A stretch of 64,000 nucleotides of DNA from positions 124,001-188,000 of the forward strand of contig NZ_LIVZ01000002.1 of assembly GCF_001905845.1 (NCBI RefSeq), read 5' to 3'. The stretch comes from Streptomyces sp. TSRI0107 (GTDB lineage: Bacteria; Actinomycetota; Actinomycetes; Streptomycetales; Streptomycetaceae). Numbering within the stretch: position 1 is the first letter of the stretch; each line of letters begins with the position of its first letter. Under the pieces are notes generated by a model that had not been told where the DNA came from, searched no databases, and was given only the letters and a program-made list of their open reading frames with translations. A program made the position numbers and the translations under genes. Of the stretch, positions 8,385 to 17,165 are shown one piece after another.

Positions 8385-8816
8385 GTGACCTGTGACGTGT
8401 GCGGACACGAGATGCGGCGGGAGCCGGAGCCGGAGTCGCGGATGCGATGGGAGCCGTCGCTGAGGGAACGGTGGTTCTGCGGCTGGTGCTACGCCTGGAC
8501 CGACCTGGGACACCACCCGCACGAGGTCTCACGCCCGCAGTACGAGCCCATGAGCCGGCGCTGGGAACGGGCGGAGGGACCTGAGCTGCCGGAAGCCGTC
8601 GCCCACGCCTACGGACACTTCGGTACGACCTTGTGCGGCATCGCCCACGACGGCCTGACCGCCACCCCGTACTGGTGGATGCCGGAAGCGCCGCACGCCT
8701 GTCAGGCCTGCAAGGAGACCGCGACCGTCATCGACCGGCGCTGGCCGGAGGAGGTGCGGGACGGCGGACGGATCAATCCGGCCCCGCCCCCCGGTTCGCA
8801 GTGGCCCCCGTTCTGA
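8385..8816 (+). CDS. Small cysteine-rich protein of unknown function
   Basis: This 143-residue protein has CDVC near its N-terminus, CGWC around residue 32-35 and CQAC near residue 108, a likely zinc-ribbon-like metal site. It is rich in Trp and Pro at the C-terminus and has no signal peptide or membrane segment. The start is taken as GTG 8385; no clear Shine-Dalgarno site is visible, so the true start could differ. I do not recognise a family, and the neighbours give no hint of function. Confidence 0.6.
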   Translation: MTCDVCGHEMRREPEPESRMRWEPSLRERWFCGWCYAWTDLGHHPHEVSRPQYEPMSRRWERAEGPELPEAVAHAYGHFGTTLCGIAHDGLTATPYWWMPEAPHACQACKETATVIDRRWPEEVRDGGRINPAPPPGSQWPPF

Positions 8817-8853
8817 CGGCCGCCTGTCGGCAGGCCCCCGAGTCCGTGAAGAC

Positions 8854-9774
8854 TTACCGGGTGAGGTCTTGGCCCGAGAGGTCTTGGCCTGTGAGGTCTT
8901 GGCCCGAGAGGTCCTGCCCTGCGAAGTCGTAGACGGCGAAGTCGGTGACCCGGCGGTATCCGATGCGCTGGTAGAGGGCGTTGCTGGTGGGGTTGGCCGC
9001 GTTCGTGAACAGCACGACTTCCTTGGCGCCCGCGTCCAGCGCGGCCCGGCTGACCTCGACCGTCACGGCGCCCGCGTAGCCGCGTCCGCGCAGGTGGGCC
9101 GGAGTGTATACAGGATCCACCCGGACCTGGCCGGCGACCATCGGGTTCGCGCCCGCCATGGAGACGGGCGTGCCGTCCGGGGTCTCCCAGAAGGTGTAGC
9201 TCTTCTCGGCGAAGCGGGTGCCGGCCCAGGAGGCGGCGTCGATGGTCACGGCCTCCCCGACGTCCGCGGCGAACTCACGGCACCAGCGCATGAGGTGCTC
9301 GTGGTCCCGCTCCCCCACGAGCCGGCCCCCGCCCTCGGGGAACGGCTCCGGCGGGGTGAGCGTGCCGAGCCGGTACAGGTGGAGCCGGACCCGGAGCGTC
9401 GGCGTCGCGCCCGTGCGCCGCTGCCAGGCCTCGGTGAAAGCGGCGGCGGTGCTGTGGTCCGCGCTGACGAACGGAAGGGAGTACCCCAGGTCGACCAGGT
9501 GAGCGGCGAGGGTGTCGGCCTGCCCGGGCGTGAGAGCGGTGACGCTCAGCCCTCGGGACGGGAACCGGTAGAAGACAGCGCCGACCTCGCCCGCCCGCTC
9601 CAGCCTGCCGAAGACGGGGCCCGGAGTTCCGTACGCGGCAGCCCCCAGTGTGCGCAGCTTCTCGGTCACCGACAGCGGCATGGTGTGCAGGACGGGGCGC
9701 GAGCGCAGGAAGTCTCCGGCTCGGGCGAGGAAGTCGTCGACGTCTTCGGTGAGTTGCCAGTCCGCCGGGCGCAC
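8854..9774 (-). CDS. GNAT acetyltransferase with a repeated GQDL[ST] tail
   Basis: This 306-residue protein has a C-terminal GNAT domain (about residues 135-285) whose acetyl-CoA loop reads HLRGRGYAG, preceded by a domain resembling the degenerate N-terminal half of two-domain GNAT proteins. The substrate is unknown. The last 21 residues are four GQDLS/GQDLT pentapeptides, encoded by two 30-bp repeats at 8861-8920. The start is GTG 9774 with only a weak upstream GGAG, so it is less certain. Confidence 0.8.
   Translation of the reverse strand: MRPADWQLTEDVDDFLARAGDFLRSRPVLHTMPLSVTEKLRTLGAAAYGTPGPVFGRLERAGEVGAVFYRFPSRGLSVTALTPGQADTLAAHLVDLGYSLPFVSADHSTAAAFTEAWQRRTGATPTLRVRLHLYRLGTLTPPEPFPEGGGRLVGERDHEHLMRWCREFAADVGEAVTIDAASWAGTRFAEKSYTFWETPDGTPVSMAGANPMVAGQVRVDPVYTPAHLRGRGYAGAVTVEVSRAALDAGAKEVVLFTNAANPTSNALYQRIGYRRVTDFAVYDFAGQDLSGQDLTGQDLSGQDLTR
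8861..8920. repeat. Two 30-bp tandem repeats coding the GQDL tail
   Basis: Units 8861-8890 and 8891-8920 are nearly identical and each splits into two related 15-bp halves. They encode the terminal pentapeptides of the GNAT protein in frame. The tail length is likely to vary between strains by slippage. Confidence 0.9.
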
Positions 9775-9818
9775 GCTCCATGGTCTCTGGTGGAGTCGGC
9801 TGTGGGGAAGGACGGGGT

Positions 9819-10557
9819 TCAGGCCTCGCCCGGTGGCCGATGTCCGGCCCGCTCAGCGTCCGCTCGGCGCCTCCGGAAACCCCAGTAGGGGTGCGAGGCC
9901 CGGGCCTCGGCGGCCCAGCCGGCCAGGAACGCGAAAGCTTTGCCCCGCTCCCGGTAGCGGAGTTCGGGCGACCGTACCGGCGCCGCCGTAGTCCAGCTGC
10001 TCCTCGCCCGCGCGGGCCGGCATCAGCACGGTGAGCCAGTCGTACGTCACCGCCGAGGCGCACACCCCCAGTCGTCAGGCGGGCTCACCAGCTCCGTGCG
10101 CGGCGCCCAGCCGACGGGCGTGCTCGATGTGCCGGGCGAGCGGCCAGGCGGTGGCCGGTTCGCCGGGGACGTCCTCCAGCCACAGCGCGAAGTCGCCGTC
10201 CGGCTGGTCGACGCGCGCCAGGAGGCGGGGTGCGCGGATGCCGTACGGCTGCCAGTGCCGGGCGAGTCCCGACTCGTAGACGTGGGCCTCGCGGCGCCAG
10301 TAGTTCCAGTGCCGGGGGTCGTCGAAGGCGGCCCAGCGGCCGTCGGCCTCCTTGCGGCAGGTCAGCACCTTGAGTACGGCCGTGCGCTCACCGCGGCGGA
10401 CCCGCCGGACGCCTGCCGTCACGCCGTTCTCGGGGTTGTGCACCAGGGGTTCGAGGACGGGCCGGCCGGCGCCGCCGAGGATCTCTCTCCGCTCCGTGCG
10501 GCTCCACTCCGGGCAGCTCCGCTTCCTGCGGCCACGGGCCTCTCCTACCCGCCTCAT
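9819..10557 (-). pseudogene. Broken phosphotransferase (APH-like) gene with internal deletion
   Basis: The 5' part (10557-10075) reads as the N-terminal lobe of an aminoglycoside-phosphotransferase-like protein, ending LGAAHGAGEPA and a TGA. In the same frame just past the stop, reading resumes at RLGVCASAVTYDWLTVLMPAR, which looks like the far C-terminal part of such a protein. A second frame change near 9965 is needed to reach ERGKAFAFLAGWAAEARAS and the final TGA at 9821. The middle part, which should hold the catalytic HxD...N and metal-binding Asp, is absent. Both ends are still recognisable, so the loss looks recent. Confidence 0.75.
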
Positions 10558-10573
10558 CGATTAGCGTCGTGGC

Positions 10574-11497
10574 ATGACCAGCGATATCCCCGCGTTCGCG
10601 GACGCCCTAGCCGCCGGGACGGTCGTGCTGGACGGAGGCATGTCCAACCAGCTGGAGTCCGCGGGGCACGATCTGAGTGACGAGCTGTGGTCAGCGCGGC
10701 TGCTCGCCGAGCGGCCCGAGGCGGTCGTCGAGGCGCACCTGGCCTACTTCGAGGCGGGCGCCGACGTCGCCATCACCGCCAGCTATCAGGCCACCTTCGA
10801 GGGGTTCGCCAAGCGCGGCATCGGGCGCGAGCGGGCGGCCGGACTGATCGCGTCGAGTGTGGAGTCGGCGCGAGAGGCGGCCCGGCGGGCGCGCGCCGGG
10901 GGCGCCGGCCGGCCGTTGTGGGTGGCGGCGTCGGTCGGGCCGTACGGGGCGATGCTGGCGGACGGGTCGGAGTACCGGGGTCGTTACGGGCTCTCGGTCG
11001 ACGAACTGGAGCGTTTCCACCGGCCGCGTCTGGAGGTGCTGGCCGCCGCCGCGCCGGACGTGCTGGCGCTGGAGACGGTGCCGGACGCCGACGAGGCGGC
11101 GGCACTGTTGCGGGCGGTGCGCGGGCTCGGGGTGCCGGCCTGGATGTCGTATACCGTCGACGGTGGACGGACGCGTGCCGGCCAGCCGTTGGAGGAGGCG
11201 TTCGCACTCGCCGCCGACGTGGACGAGGTGATCGCGGTGGGCGTCAACTGCTGCGCCCCGCAGGATGTCGACGCGGCGGTGGCGACGGCGGCCCGGGTGA
11301 CCGGCAAACCGGTGGTCGTCTATCCGAACAGCGGGGAGACGTGGGATGCCGGGGCCCGTGCCTGGAAGGGCCGCTCCACCTTCACCGCCGCGCAGGTCGA
11401 GGGCTGGCTGGCGGGCGGGGCGCGGCTGATCGGCGGCTGCTGCCGGGTGGGTCCGCAGGCCATCGCGTCGATCGCGGACACGCTGCGGACGGCGTGA
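10574..11497 (+). CDS. mmuM: Homocysteine S-methyltransferase
   Basis: This 307-residue cytoplasmic enzyme would methylate homocysteine using S-methylmethionine or S-adenosylmethionine, forming methionine. The zinc-binding cysteines are present: Cys226 in GVNCC and Cys289-Cys290 in GGCC. The N-terminal VLDGGMSNQLE motif is typical, and the length matches the family. The start has TAGCGT only 6 nt upstream and no Shine-Dalgarno site, so the message is probably leaderless. A GTATAC rare-codon spot lies at 11149. It stands alone between a pseudogene and a LacI gene. Confidence 0.92.
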   Translation: MTSDIPAFADALAAGTVVLDGGMSNQLESAGHDLSDELWSARLLAERPEAVVEAHLAYFEAGADVAITASYQATFEGFAKRGIGRERAAGLIASSVESAREAARRARAGGAGRPLWVAASVGPYGAMLADGSEYRGRYGLSVDELERFHRPRLEVLAAAAPDVLALETVPDADEAAALLRAVRGLGVPAWMSYTVDGGRTRAGQPLEEAFALAADVDEVIAVGVNCCAPQDVDAAVATAARVTGKPVVVYPNSGETWDAGARAWKGRSTFTAAQVEGWLAGGARLIGGCCRVGPQAIASIADTLRTA

Positions 11498-11615
11498 GCG
11501 TCGCGCACCGCTCCCCCGCCTGACTCCGGCGCCCCCACGCGGCCTCCGCACAACCTCCGCGCCGCCTCCTCGACACCGTCACACGCTGCTAGCCTCCACG
11601 CACCGGGAAGGTCGG

Positions 11616-11626
11616 GAACCGGTTTC
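11616..11626. promoter_or_regulatory. LacI-type operator upstream of the first LacI gene
   Basis: GAACCGGTTTC, followed by TAG, lies about 60 bp before the LacI start. The core AACCGGTT is palindromic and shares the GAAnCGnTTTCTA pattern with the sites at 3838 and 15998. Autoregulation is inferred. Confidence 0.55.
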
Positions 11627-11686
11627 TAGGCCTTCCCGCGGGTCCCCAGAGGCCGCTGCCGGGCCCGGCGGAAGGGGCGAGCGGGT

Positions 11687-12739
11687 ATGACGAGGAAGAG
11701 CGGCGACGCCGGCCGCAGCACGATCCGGGACGTCGCGACGCGGGCCGGGGTGTCCGCGTCGACGGTGTCCCGGGTGCTGGGCGGCGAGTATCCGGTCAGC
11801 TCGTCGACGCGTACGCGCGTACTGCGGGCGGTGCGCGACCTGGACTACGTCGCCGACGCCCGCGCCAGAGCGGTCGCCGGTGCGGGTACGCCGTCCCTGG
11901 CGTTCGTGCTGGAGGACATCACCGGCCCGGCGTCCGCGCACATGGCGCACGGGGTGGAGCGGGAGGCAGCCCGGCACGGGCATCTGTGCCTGGTGTGCAG
12001 CACGGAGGGCGACGTGCGGCACGAACTGGACTTCGTGGAGATGATGCGGGCGCAGCGCGCGGCCGCCGTGATCCTGGTCGGCGGCGGCACGGACACCCCC
12101 GCGTACCGGGAGCGCACCCGCCGGATGGCGGACTCGCTGGCGTCGGCGGGCTCCCGGCTGGTGCTGTGCGGCCGGCCGCCGCTCGGGCCGGGGGCGCCGA
12201 TGACGGTCGTCGAGTACGACAACGAGGGCGGCACCCACGCCCTGGTCGCGCACGTCCTCGCCCAGGGGCACCGGCGGATCCTCTTCCTCGGCGGCAAGCC
12301 CGACCACACGACGGCCCAGGGTCGCGAACGCGGCTACCTCGCCGCCCATCGGGCGCGCGCCGTCGAGCCGGATCCGGCGCTGCTGCTGCACGGCGACTTC
12401 ACCCGCGACTCGGGCCACCGCCTGATGCGCCGCGCCCTCGCGGACGGGCTGGAGTTCACCGCCGTGGTGGCCGCCAGCGACACGGTCGCCGCGGGCGCGC
12501 TCACGGCACTGCACGAGGCGGGCCTCGACGTACCCCGCGACGTCTCACTGGCCGGCTACGACGACATCCCCTTCGCCCGCGATCTGCATCCGGCGCTCAC
12601 CACGGTCCGCGTGCCCTACGAGGAACTGGGCCGGCTAGCCGTCCGCACCGCACTCGGCCGCACCCCGGACGCCCCGGACGAGCATCTGCTGCTCGGTACG
12701 CACGTGGTGGTGCGGGATTCGGTCGCTGCGGTCGGCTGA
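11687..12739 (+). CDS. LacI-family transcriptional regulator
   Basis: This 350-residue protein has an N-terminal helix-turn-helix (TIRDVATRAGVSASTVSRVL, about residues 10-29) and a periplasmic-binding-protein-like sensor domain ending in VSLAGYDDIPFARDLHPALTTV. ATG 11687 follows GAAGGGG. Such regulators bind sugars and release operator DNA. The nearest candidates for control are its own promoter and the pectin-degradation or esterase genes. It is the closest full-length sugar-type regulator to the pectin island, but a link is inferred only from operator similarity. Confidence 0.9.
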   Translation: MTRKSGDAGRSTIRDVATRAGVSASTVSRVLGGEYPVSSSTRTRVLRAVRDLDYVADARARAVAGAGTPSLAFVLEDITGPASAHMAHGVEREAARHGHLCLVCSTEGDVRHELDFVEMMRAQRAAAVILVGGGTDTPAYRERTRRMADSLASAGSRLVLCGRPPLGPGAPMTVVEYDNEGGTHALVAHVLAQGHRRILFLGGKPDHTTAQGRERGYLAAHRARAVEPDPALLLHGDFTRDSGHRLMRRALADGLEFTAVVAASDTVAAGALTALHEAGLDVPRDVSLAGYDDIPFARDLHPALTTVRVPYEELGRLAVRTALGRTPDAPDEHLLLGTHVVVRDSVAAVG

Positions 12740-12811
12740 GCCTGCGGGCAGACGGTCGACTGGCCCTGCATTCCCGGAGCCGCTGATGGGCGGTGTGGCG
12801 GTGTATCGGTG

Positions 12812-14422
12812 TCAGTGCCGACGGACGCCGCCGGGGCGACGGAGGAGACGTGCCACCGACCGCGGTTGCGTGCCCGTGCCGCGGGTGGGCGTACCGTCGG
12901 CCGGGGCCGGTGCGGGTGGTGATTCCGGATCCGGAGGCGTGGCGGCGGGGTCGACAGTCCACAGGGCGAGTTGGGGATCCCGTGGACCGTATACGGTATG
13001 CGGCTCACCGTCGCCGAAGATCCGTACGGGGTGTGCGGTATCCCAGGCCTCCCAGCCGGGGCTTCCGTCGACGGTGAACCGTACCCACGCGGCGTGCATG
13101 GCGTCGGCCAGCTCCTGCGGGGCGCCCTCGCCGGCCAGCTTGGCCGACTCGGGCACCTCACCGCTGTCGAAGACGAAGCCCAGCTCCAGGGCGTGGCAGG
13201 CGCCGAGGCCGGGCCGCTGTGACGGCCAGGCGAACTCGTAGACGTACGACGAGCCGGGGCGGGCGTCGGCGAGGCGGTGCAGCGGGCGCCGCAGCAGATG
13301 GTCGGTGACCATCTGGCCGACGATCTCGGCGGGCCCGGCCCCAGGGTGCAGGGCACGATAGCCGCGCGGCACCTCGTGGCCGGCGTGACAGCGGGCCATG
13401 GCGCCGGCGAGGGCCACCGGGCCGAGGCGGTCGACGCGTTCCAGGAGCCCGCCGGGGACCAGCCACAGGCGGTACTCGTCCCGGGTCCACCCCATGAGCA
13501 GTTCGGCGCCCGCCGCGGCCTCGCCGTCGACCAGGGCCTCCAGCGGGTCGCGGGGTACGAGGTCGCCGTCGACGACGATGCCGAAGGCGGGCCCGCCCAG
13601 GACGGGGCTGCCGAGACGGCCGACCTCGGCCTGGGCGCGCAGCAGCAGCTCCCGGTCGACGGCGGCGAAGGCCTCGGCGGTCGCGGGCACCTTCAGCCGG
13701 GTGGCCATCCGGCGCACCATGCGCCGTACCTTGTCCCGGTCGGAGGCCTCCGGCGCCCCGCTCTGCAGCACGGCCCGCCGGAACAGGCCCTGGGCCTGCG
13801 GGGCGGCGATCAAGGCGCCGATGCTGATGGCACCTGCGGACTGGCCGGCCAGGGTGATGGCGTCCGGGTCGCCACCGAAGGCCGCGATCGCCTCGCGCAC
13901 CCAGTGCAGGGCGGCGAGTTGGTCGCGCAGGCCGGGGTTGGCGGGGGCGTCCGGGAACAGTCCGTAGCCCTCGACGCCGAGCCGGTAGTTGATCGACACG
14001 AAGACGACGCCGTCGCGGGCGAAAGTGCGGCCGTCGTACACCGGCACACTTGAGGATCCCCTGGTCAGAGCCCCGCCGTGCAGCCAGACGAGAACCGGAA
14101 GCCGGGCTCCGGGGCCCGGCTCGGGTGTCCACACGTTCAGGTTGAGGCAGTCGTCGCCAGGCACGACCGGGTCGGACAGGTACTGCGCGAAGGCCTCGGA
14201 GTACGGCGGTTTCGGCGGGGTCGGACCGAAGGCGAGTGCATCCCGGATTCCGTGCCAGGGCTCGGGCGGGACGGGTGGCCGGAAGCGGTTCGGCCCGAAG
14301 GGGGGCGCCGCGTAGGGGATGCCTCGGAACACGGCGACACCGTGCTCGTACGTGCCGCGTACGGCTCCGTAAGGCGTGTGGACCACGGGGCCTGTCGGGT
14401 CTGTCCGGTCTGCTGCCGCCAT
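12812..14422 (-). CDS. Type-B carboxylesterase/lipase family protein
   Basis: This 536-residue alpha/beta hydrolase shows FRGIPYAAPPFGPNRF, EDCLNLNVW-like (DDCLNLNVWTP), an oxyanion WLHGG and the nucleophile GQSAG (Ser195). A His in ACHALELGFVF fits the catalytic histidine. There is no signal peptide, so the enzyme is probably intracellular and would hydrolyse small esters. The C-terminal 50 residues are Pro/Arg-rich and poorly conserved in appearance. ATG 14422 has GAGGAG 9 nt upstream. A GTATAC rare-codon spot at 12989 falls in the last 60 codons. Confidence 0.9.
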   Translation of the reverse strand: MAAADRTDPTGPVVHTPYGAVRGTYEHGVAVFRGIPYAAPPFGPNRFRPPVPPEPWHGIRDALAFGPTPPKPPYSEAFAQYLSDPVVPGDDCLNLNVWTPEPGPGARLPVLVWLHGGALTRGSSSVPVYDGRTFARDGVVFVSINYRLGVEGYGLFPDAPANPGLRDQLAALHWVREAIAAFGGDPDAITLAGQSAGAISIGALIAAPQAQGLFRRAVLQSGAPEASDRDKVRRMVRRMATRLKVPATAEAFAAVDRELLLRAQAEVGRLGSPVLGGPAFGIVVDGDLVPRDPLEALVDGEAAAGAELLMGWTRDEYRLWLVPGGLLERVDRLGPVALAGAMARCHAGHEVPRGYRALHPGAGPAEIVGQMVTDHLLRRPLHRLADARPGSSYVYEFAWPSQRPGLGACHALELGFVFDSGEVPESAKLAGEGAPQELADAMHAAWVRFTVDGSPGWEAWDTAHPVRIFGDGEPHTVYGPRDPQLALWTVDPAATPPDPESPPAPAPADGTPTRGTGTQPRSVARLLRRPGGVRRH

Positions 14423-14462
14423 CCGCCACCAGCTCCTCGCAGCGCTCGTGCACCGTTCATGT

Positions 14463-14709
14463 CAGAGCATCGCATCGCGGGGAGGTATTCCGGTGGAGGC
14501 CAGAGCGGGCGGTATACGGTATGCCGCCGACGGGTGACTGCCCCGCATCACGCATCCCCGCATCCCATATCCCGGATCTCGGATCCCGCCACACCGCAGA
14601 CCGCAGACCGCAGACCGCAGACCGCAGACCGCAGCAACGAATACGGCATATCGCCGATCGCATACCGCCTACCGCCTACCGCCGGCATTCCGCAATTGAC
14701 CCTCCCTCA
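14463..14709. other. Non-coding gap with short repeats
   Basis: The gap between the esterase and dehydrogenase genes spans about 380 bp. It contains GGTATACGGTATGCC (14511-14525), whose core also occurs inside the esterase gene near 12989, a 7-bp tandem array (14594-14635), and a degenerate series of TACCGCC units near 14665-14685. No convincing gene was seen. Confidence 0.6.
14594..14635. repeat. 7-bp tandem array (CCGCAGA)
   Basis: Five perfect CCGCAGA units are followed by one CCGCAGC. The array is non-coding and is likely to change length by slippage. Confidence 0.95.
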
Positions 14710-14738
14710 GCCGCACACCTACGGTAGAAGGCGCTTTC
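14710..14738 (+). promoter_or_regulatory. Promoter/operator shared with the second LacI gene (copy 1)
   Basis: This 29-bp element matches 15981-16009 at 26 positions: both begin GCCGCACACCTA, continue through GGTAG and end GCGCTTTC. It lies about 65 bp before the hydroxyacid dehydrogenase start. The GCGCTTTC end resembles the LacI-type operator. Conservation of the whole block suggests an overlapping promoter and operator read by one regulator. Confidence 0.75.
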
Positions 14739-14803
14739 AGAGCCGATCACCACCTCAGGCACTCCTCGCACCTCTCGCACCTCCCTCGCCCGTCAGGAGA
14801 GTC

Positions 14804-15817
14804 ATGCCCAGCGCCCAGTTGCCCAGGGCCGTGTTCGCCATGGATCCGGTGCACCTCGCCCGGCTCTTCCCCGACGCCCTCCTGGCCCGGCTGCTGCGAA
14901 CCGCGGAGCTCGACCCCGCTCTCGTCGTACGGGACTTCGCCGACCAGGCCGCCGCCGACGCGCTGGCCGGCGCGGACGTACTGATCACCGGCTGGGGCTG
15001 CCCTCACCTCGGTGCGGACGTCCTCGCCGCCGCGCCCCGGCTGCGGGCCGTGCTGCACGCCGCCGGCTCGGTCCGATCCCTGGTCGGTGACGCGCTCTGG
15101 CAGCACGGCGTGAAAGTCTCCAGCGCGGTCACCGGCAACGCGGTCCCGGTCGCCGAGTACACGCTGGCGATGATCCTGCTGGCCGGCAAGGACGCGTTCG
15201 GACACCGGGAGCGGTATCGCGCCACGCACACGTTCCCGACGCCCGCACAGACCGCCGCCATCGGCAACCTGGGCCGCCGCGTCGGCGTCGTCGGGGCCTC
15301 GCGGGTGGGCCGCCGGCTGCTGGAGCTGCTACGGCCACACGAGTTCGAGGTCCTGCTGTACGACCCGTACGTGGACGCCGCCGAGGCCGCCGCGCTCGGC
15401 GTTCGTGCCGTCTCCCTGGAGGAGTTGCTGCGCGGCAGTGACATCGTCAGTCTGCACGCACCCGACATCCCCGAGACGCGTCACATGGTCGACCGGGCCG
15501 GTCTCGCCCTGATCCGCGACGGCGGCGTGCTGATCAACACCTCCCGGGGCGCCCTCGTCGACCAGGACGCCCTCACCGACGAACTGGTCTCGGGCCGGTT
15601 GAGCGCGGTCCTCGACGTCACGGAACCCGAGCCGCTGCCGGCCGATTCCCCCCTCTACACGCTCCCCAACGTCTTCCTCACCCCGCACATCGCGGGCTCC
15701 CTGGGCAACGAGCTGGAGCGGCTCGGGCGGATCGTCGTGGAGGAGCTGGAGCGCCTGGCGCAGGGGCTGCCGCCGGTGCACGAGGTACGGCACGCGGACC
15801 TCATCCGGATCGCCTGA
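14804..15817 (+). CDS. D-2-hydroxyacid dehydrogenase family protein
   Basis: This 337-residue NAD(P)-dependent oxidoreductase has a catalytic domain split around the Rossmann fold, with GVVGASRVGRRLLELL in place of the usual GxGxxG, LINTSRGALVDQDAL, and the catalytic-His motif TPHIAGS. The substrate may be a sugar acid given the nearby LacI and ThuA genes, but that is inference. ATG 14804 has AGGAGA 5 nt upstream; the longer open frame covers only repeats and antisense esterase sequence. It shares an upstream element with the second LacI gene, so the two are probably co-regulated. Confidence 0.88.
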   Translation: MPSAQLPRAVFAMDPVHLARLFPDALLARLLRTAELDPALVVRDFADQAAADALAGADVLITGWGCPHLGADVLAAAPRLRAVLHAAGSVRSLVGDALWQHGVKVSSAVTGNAVPVAEYTLAMILLAGKDAFGHRERYRATHTFPTPAQTAAIGNLGRRVGVVGASRVGRRLLELLRPHEFEVLLYDPYVDAAEAAALGVRAVSLEELLRGSDIVSLHAPDIPETRHMVDRAGLALIRDGGVLINTSRGALVDQDALTDELVSGRLSAVLDVTEPEPLPADSPLYTLPNVFLTPHIAGSLGNELERLGRIVVEELERLAQGLPPVHEVRHADLIRIA

Positions 15818-15823
15818 CACACC

Positions 15824-15903
15824 GTCCACACCCTTCCGCACCCGTCCACACCCGTTCACGCCCACCCACACCCGTCGACACCCATTCACGCCCATCCACA
15901 CCC
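15824..15903. repeat. Eight 10-bp tandem units after the dehydrogenase gene
   Basis: Eight imperfect 10-bp units of the form GTCCACACCC begin 6 bp after the stop codon. The unit length is close to one DNA helical turn. No protein is encoded. Confidence 0.9.
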
Positions 15904-15980
15904 CCATTCCTCCGACGCGTTCGGATTTCGAAAGTTCAGGCGGCAGCACTCCCCTCCTTCCCGTGTCTTCACGTCTCCCT

Positions 15981-16009
15981 GCCGCACACCTAGGGTAGGA
16001 AGCGCTTTC
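15981..16009 (+). promoter_or_regulatory. Promoter/operator shared with the dehydrogenase gene (copy 2)
   Basis: This is the partner of 14710-14738, with 26 of 29 bases identical. It ends in GGAAGCGCTTTCT, whose AAGCGCTT core is a classic LacI-type operator, and lies 85 bp before the LacI start. A TTTCGAAA palindrome sits further upstream (15926-15933). Autoregulation by the LacI protein downstream is the simplest reading. Confidence 0.75.
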
Positions 16010-16093
16010 TATACGGTCGAGGCGACGACCCGAGAGCAGGGTGCTGGTCGCAATTTTCGAGGGCCCTCGGGCGGGCCGGAGGGGTGGTTTCCG

Positions 16094-17140
16094 ATGGGCC
16101 GAACGGCACGGGCGAGCGCGACGGCCGGTCCGACGCTGGCGGTGGTGGCCCGGGAGGCGGGGGTGTCCGTGCCCACCGCGTCCAAGGTGGTCAACGGGCG
16201 CGAGGACGTGGCGCCGGAGACGCGCCGCCGGGTCACCGAGGCGCTGGACCGGCTCGGTTATGTGCGCAGACCCCGCTTCGACGCGGCCAAGTCACCGGGC
16301 ATGGTGGACCTCGTCGTCCACTCCCTGGACAGTTCCTGGTCGGGTGCGGTGCTGCACGGCGTGGAGGAGGCGGCGCACGACGCGGGGCTGGACGTCGTCG
16401 TCTCGGCGGCGCTCGCCCGCAGCCGCGCCGGGCGTCCCGAGCGGGGCTGGCTGGACAAGCTGACCGTGCGCGGCTCGGCCGGGGTGTTGTTCAACCTGGC
16501 CGAGCTGACCGAGACGCAGTACGCGTGGCTGGAACAGCACCGCATCCCGTTCGTGATGATCGACCCGGTGCTGGAGCCGCCGCCGGGCGTGGTGTCGGTG
16601 GGCGCGGCGAACTGGCAGGGCGGGGTGACGGCGACCGAGCATCTGCTGTCCCTGGGGCACGAGCGGATCGCGGTGATCACCGGCCGCCGCCGCACGATGT
16701 GCAGCGGCGCGCGGCTCGCCGGTTACCGTTCGGCGCTGGCCTCGGCGGGTCTGCCGCACCGGCCGGAGTACCTGCGGCACGCCGGGTTCGACGAGGCCGT
16801 CGCCCGGCATCGCATGGCGGAGTTGCTGGATCTGCCGGAGCCGCCGACGGCCGTGTTCGTCTGTTCGGACCGGATGGCGCTGGGGGTGTACGAGGCGGTG
16901 GCGGAGCGGGGTCTCCGCATCCCGGACGACGTCAGCGTGGTCGGATTCGACGACCTGCCCGAGGCCCGCTGGGCGGCGCCCGCGCTGACCACGGTCCGTC
17001 AGCCGCTGGCGGAGATGGCGGCGACGGCGTTGCGGCTGCTGGTGCGCATGATGGACGGGGAGCGCCCCGAGAGCACCCGTACGGAACTCTCCACCCGCCT
17101 CGTGCTCCGGGCCAGCACGGCGCCGCCGCGCGTCGGCTGA
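16094..17140 (+). CDS. LacI-family transcriptional regulator
   Basis: This 348-residue protein has a helix-turn-helix ([19 protein letters not shown], about residues 16-34) and a sugar-binding effector domain ending [25 protein letters not shown] 16094 follows GGAGGGG. The 29-bp element in its promoter is repeated before the hydroxyacid dehydrogenase, pointing to that gene as a target along with itself. The convergent ThuA-like gene may belong to the same pathway. Confidence 0.92.
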   Translation: MGRTARASATAGPTLAVVAREAGVSVPTASKVVNGREDVAPETRRRVTEALDRLGYVRRPRFDAAKSPGMVDLVVHSLDSSWSGAVLHGVEEAAHDAGLDVVVSAALARSRAGRPERGWLDKLTVRGSAGVLFNLAELTETQYAWLEQHRIPFVMIDPVLEPPPGVVSVGAANWQGGVTATEHLLSLGHERIAVITGRRRTMCSGARLAGYRSALASAGLPHRPEYLRHAGFDEAVARHRMAELLDLPEPPTAVFVCSDRMALGVYEAVAERGLRIPDDVSVVGFDDLPEARWAAPALTTVRQPLAEMAATALRLLVRMMDGERPESTRTELSTRLVLRASTAPPRVG

Positions 17141-17165
17141 GCAACCGTCGGAGCCGGCGGCCGGA

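Noticed and set aside
9275..10063. Minus-strand 262-codon open frame spanning the pseudogene
   Set aside because: It is Arg/Pro-rich, overlaps both the GNAT gene and the broken phosphotransferase in other frames, and shows no protein-like pattern.
14594..14635. Possible CRISPR-like array
   Set aside because: The units are 7 bp with no spacers; it is a simple tandem repeat.
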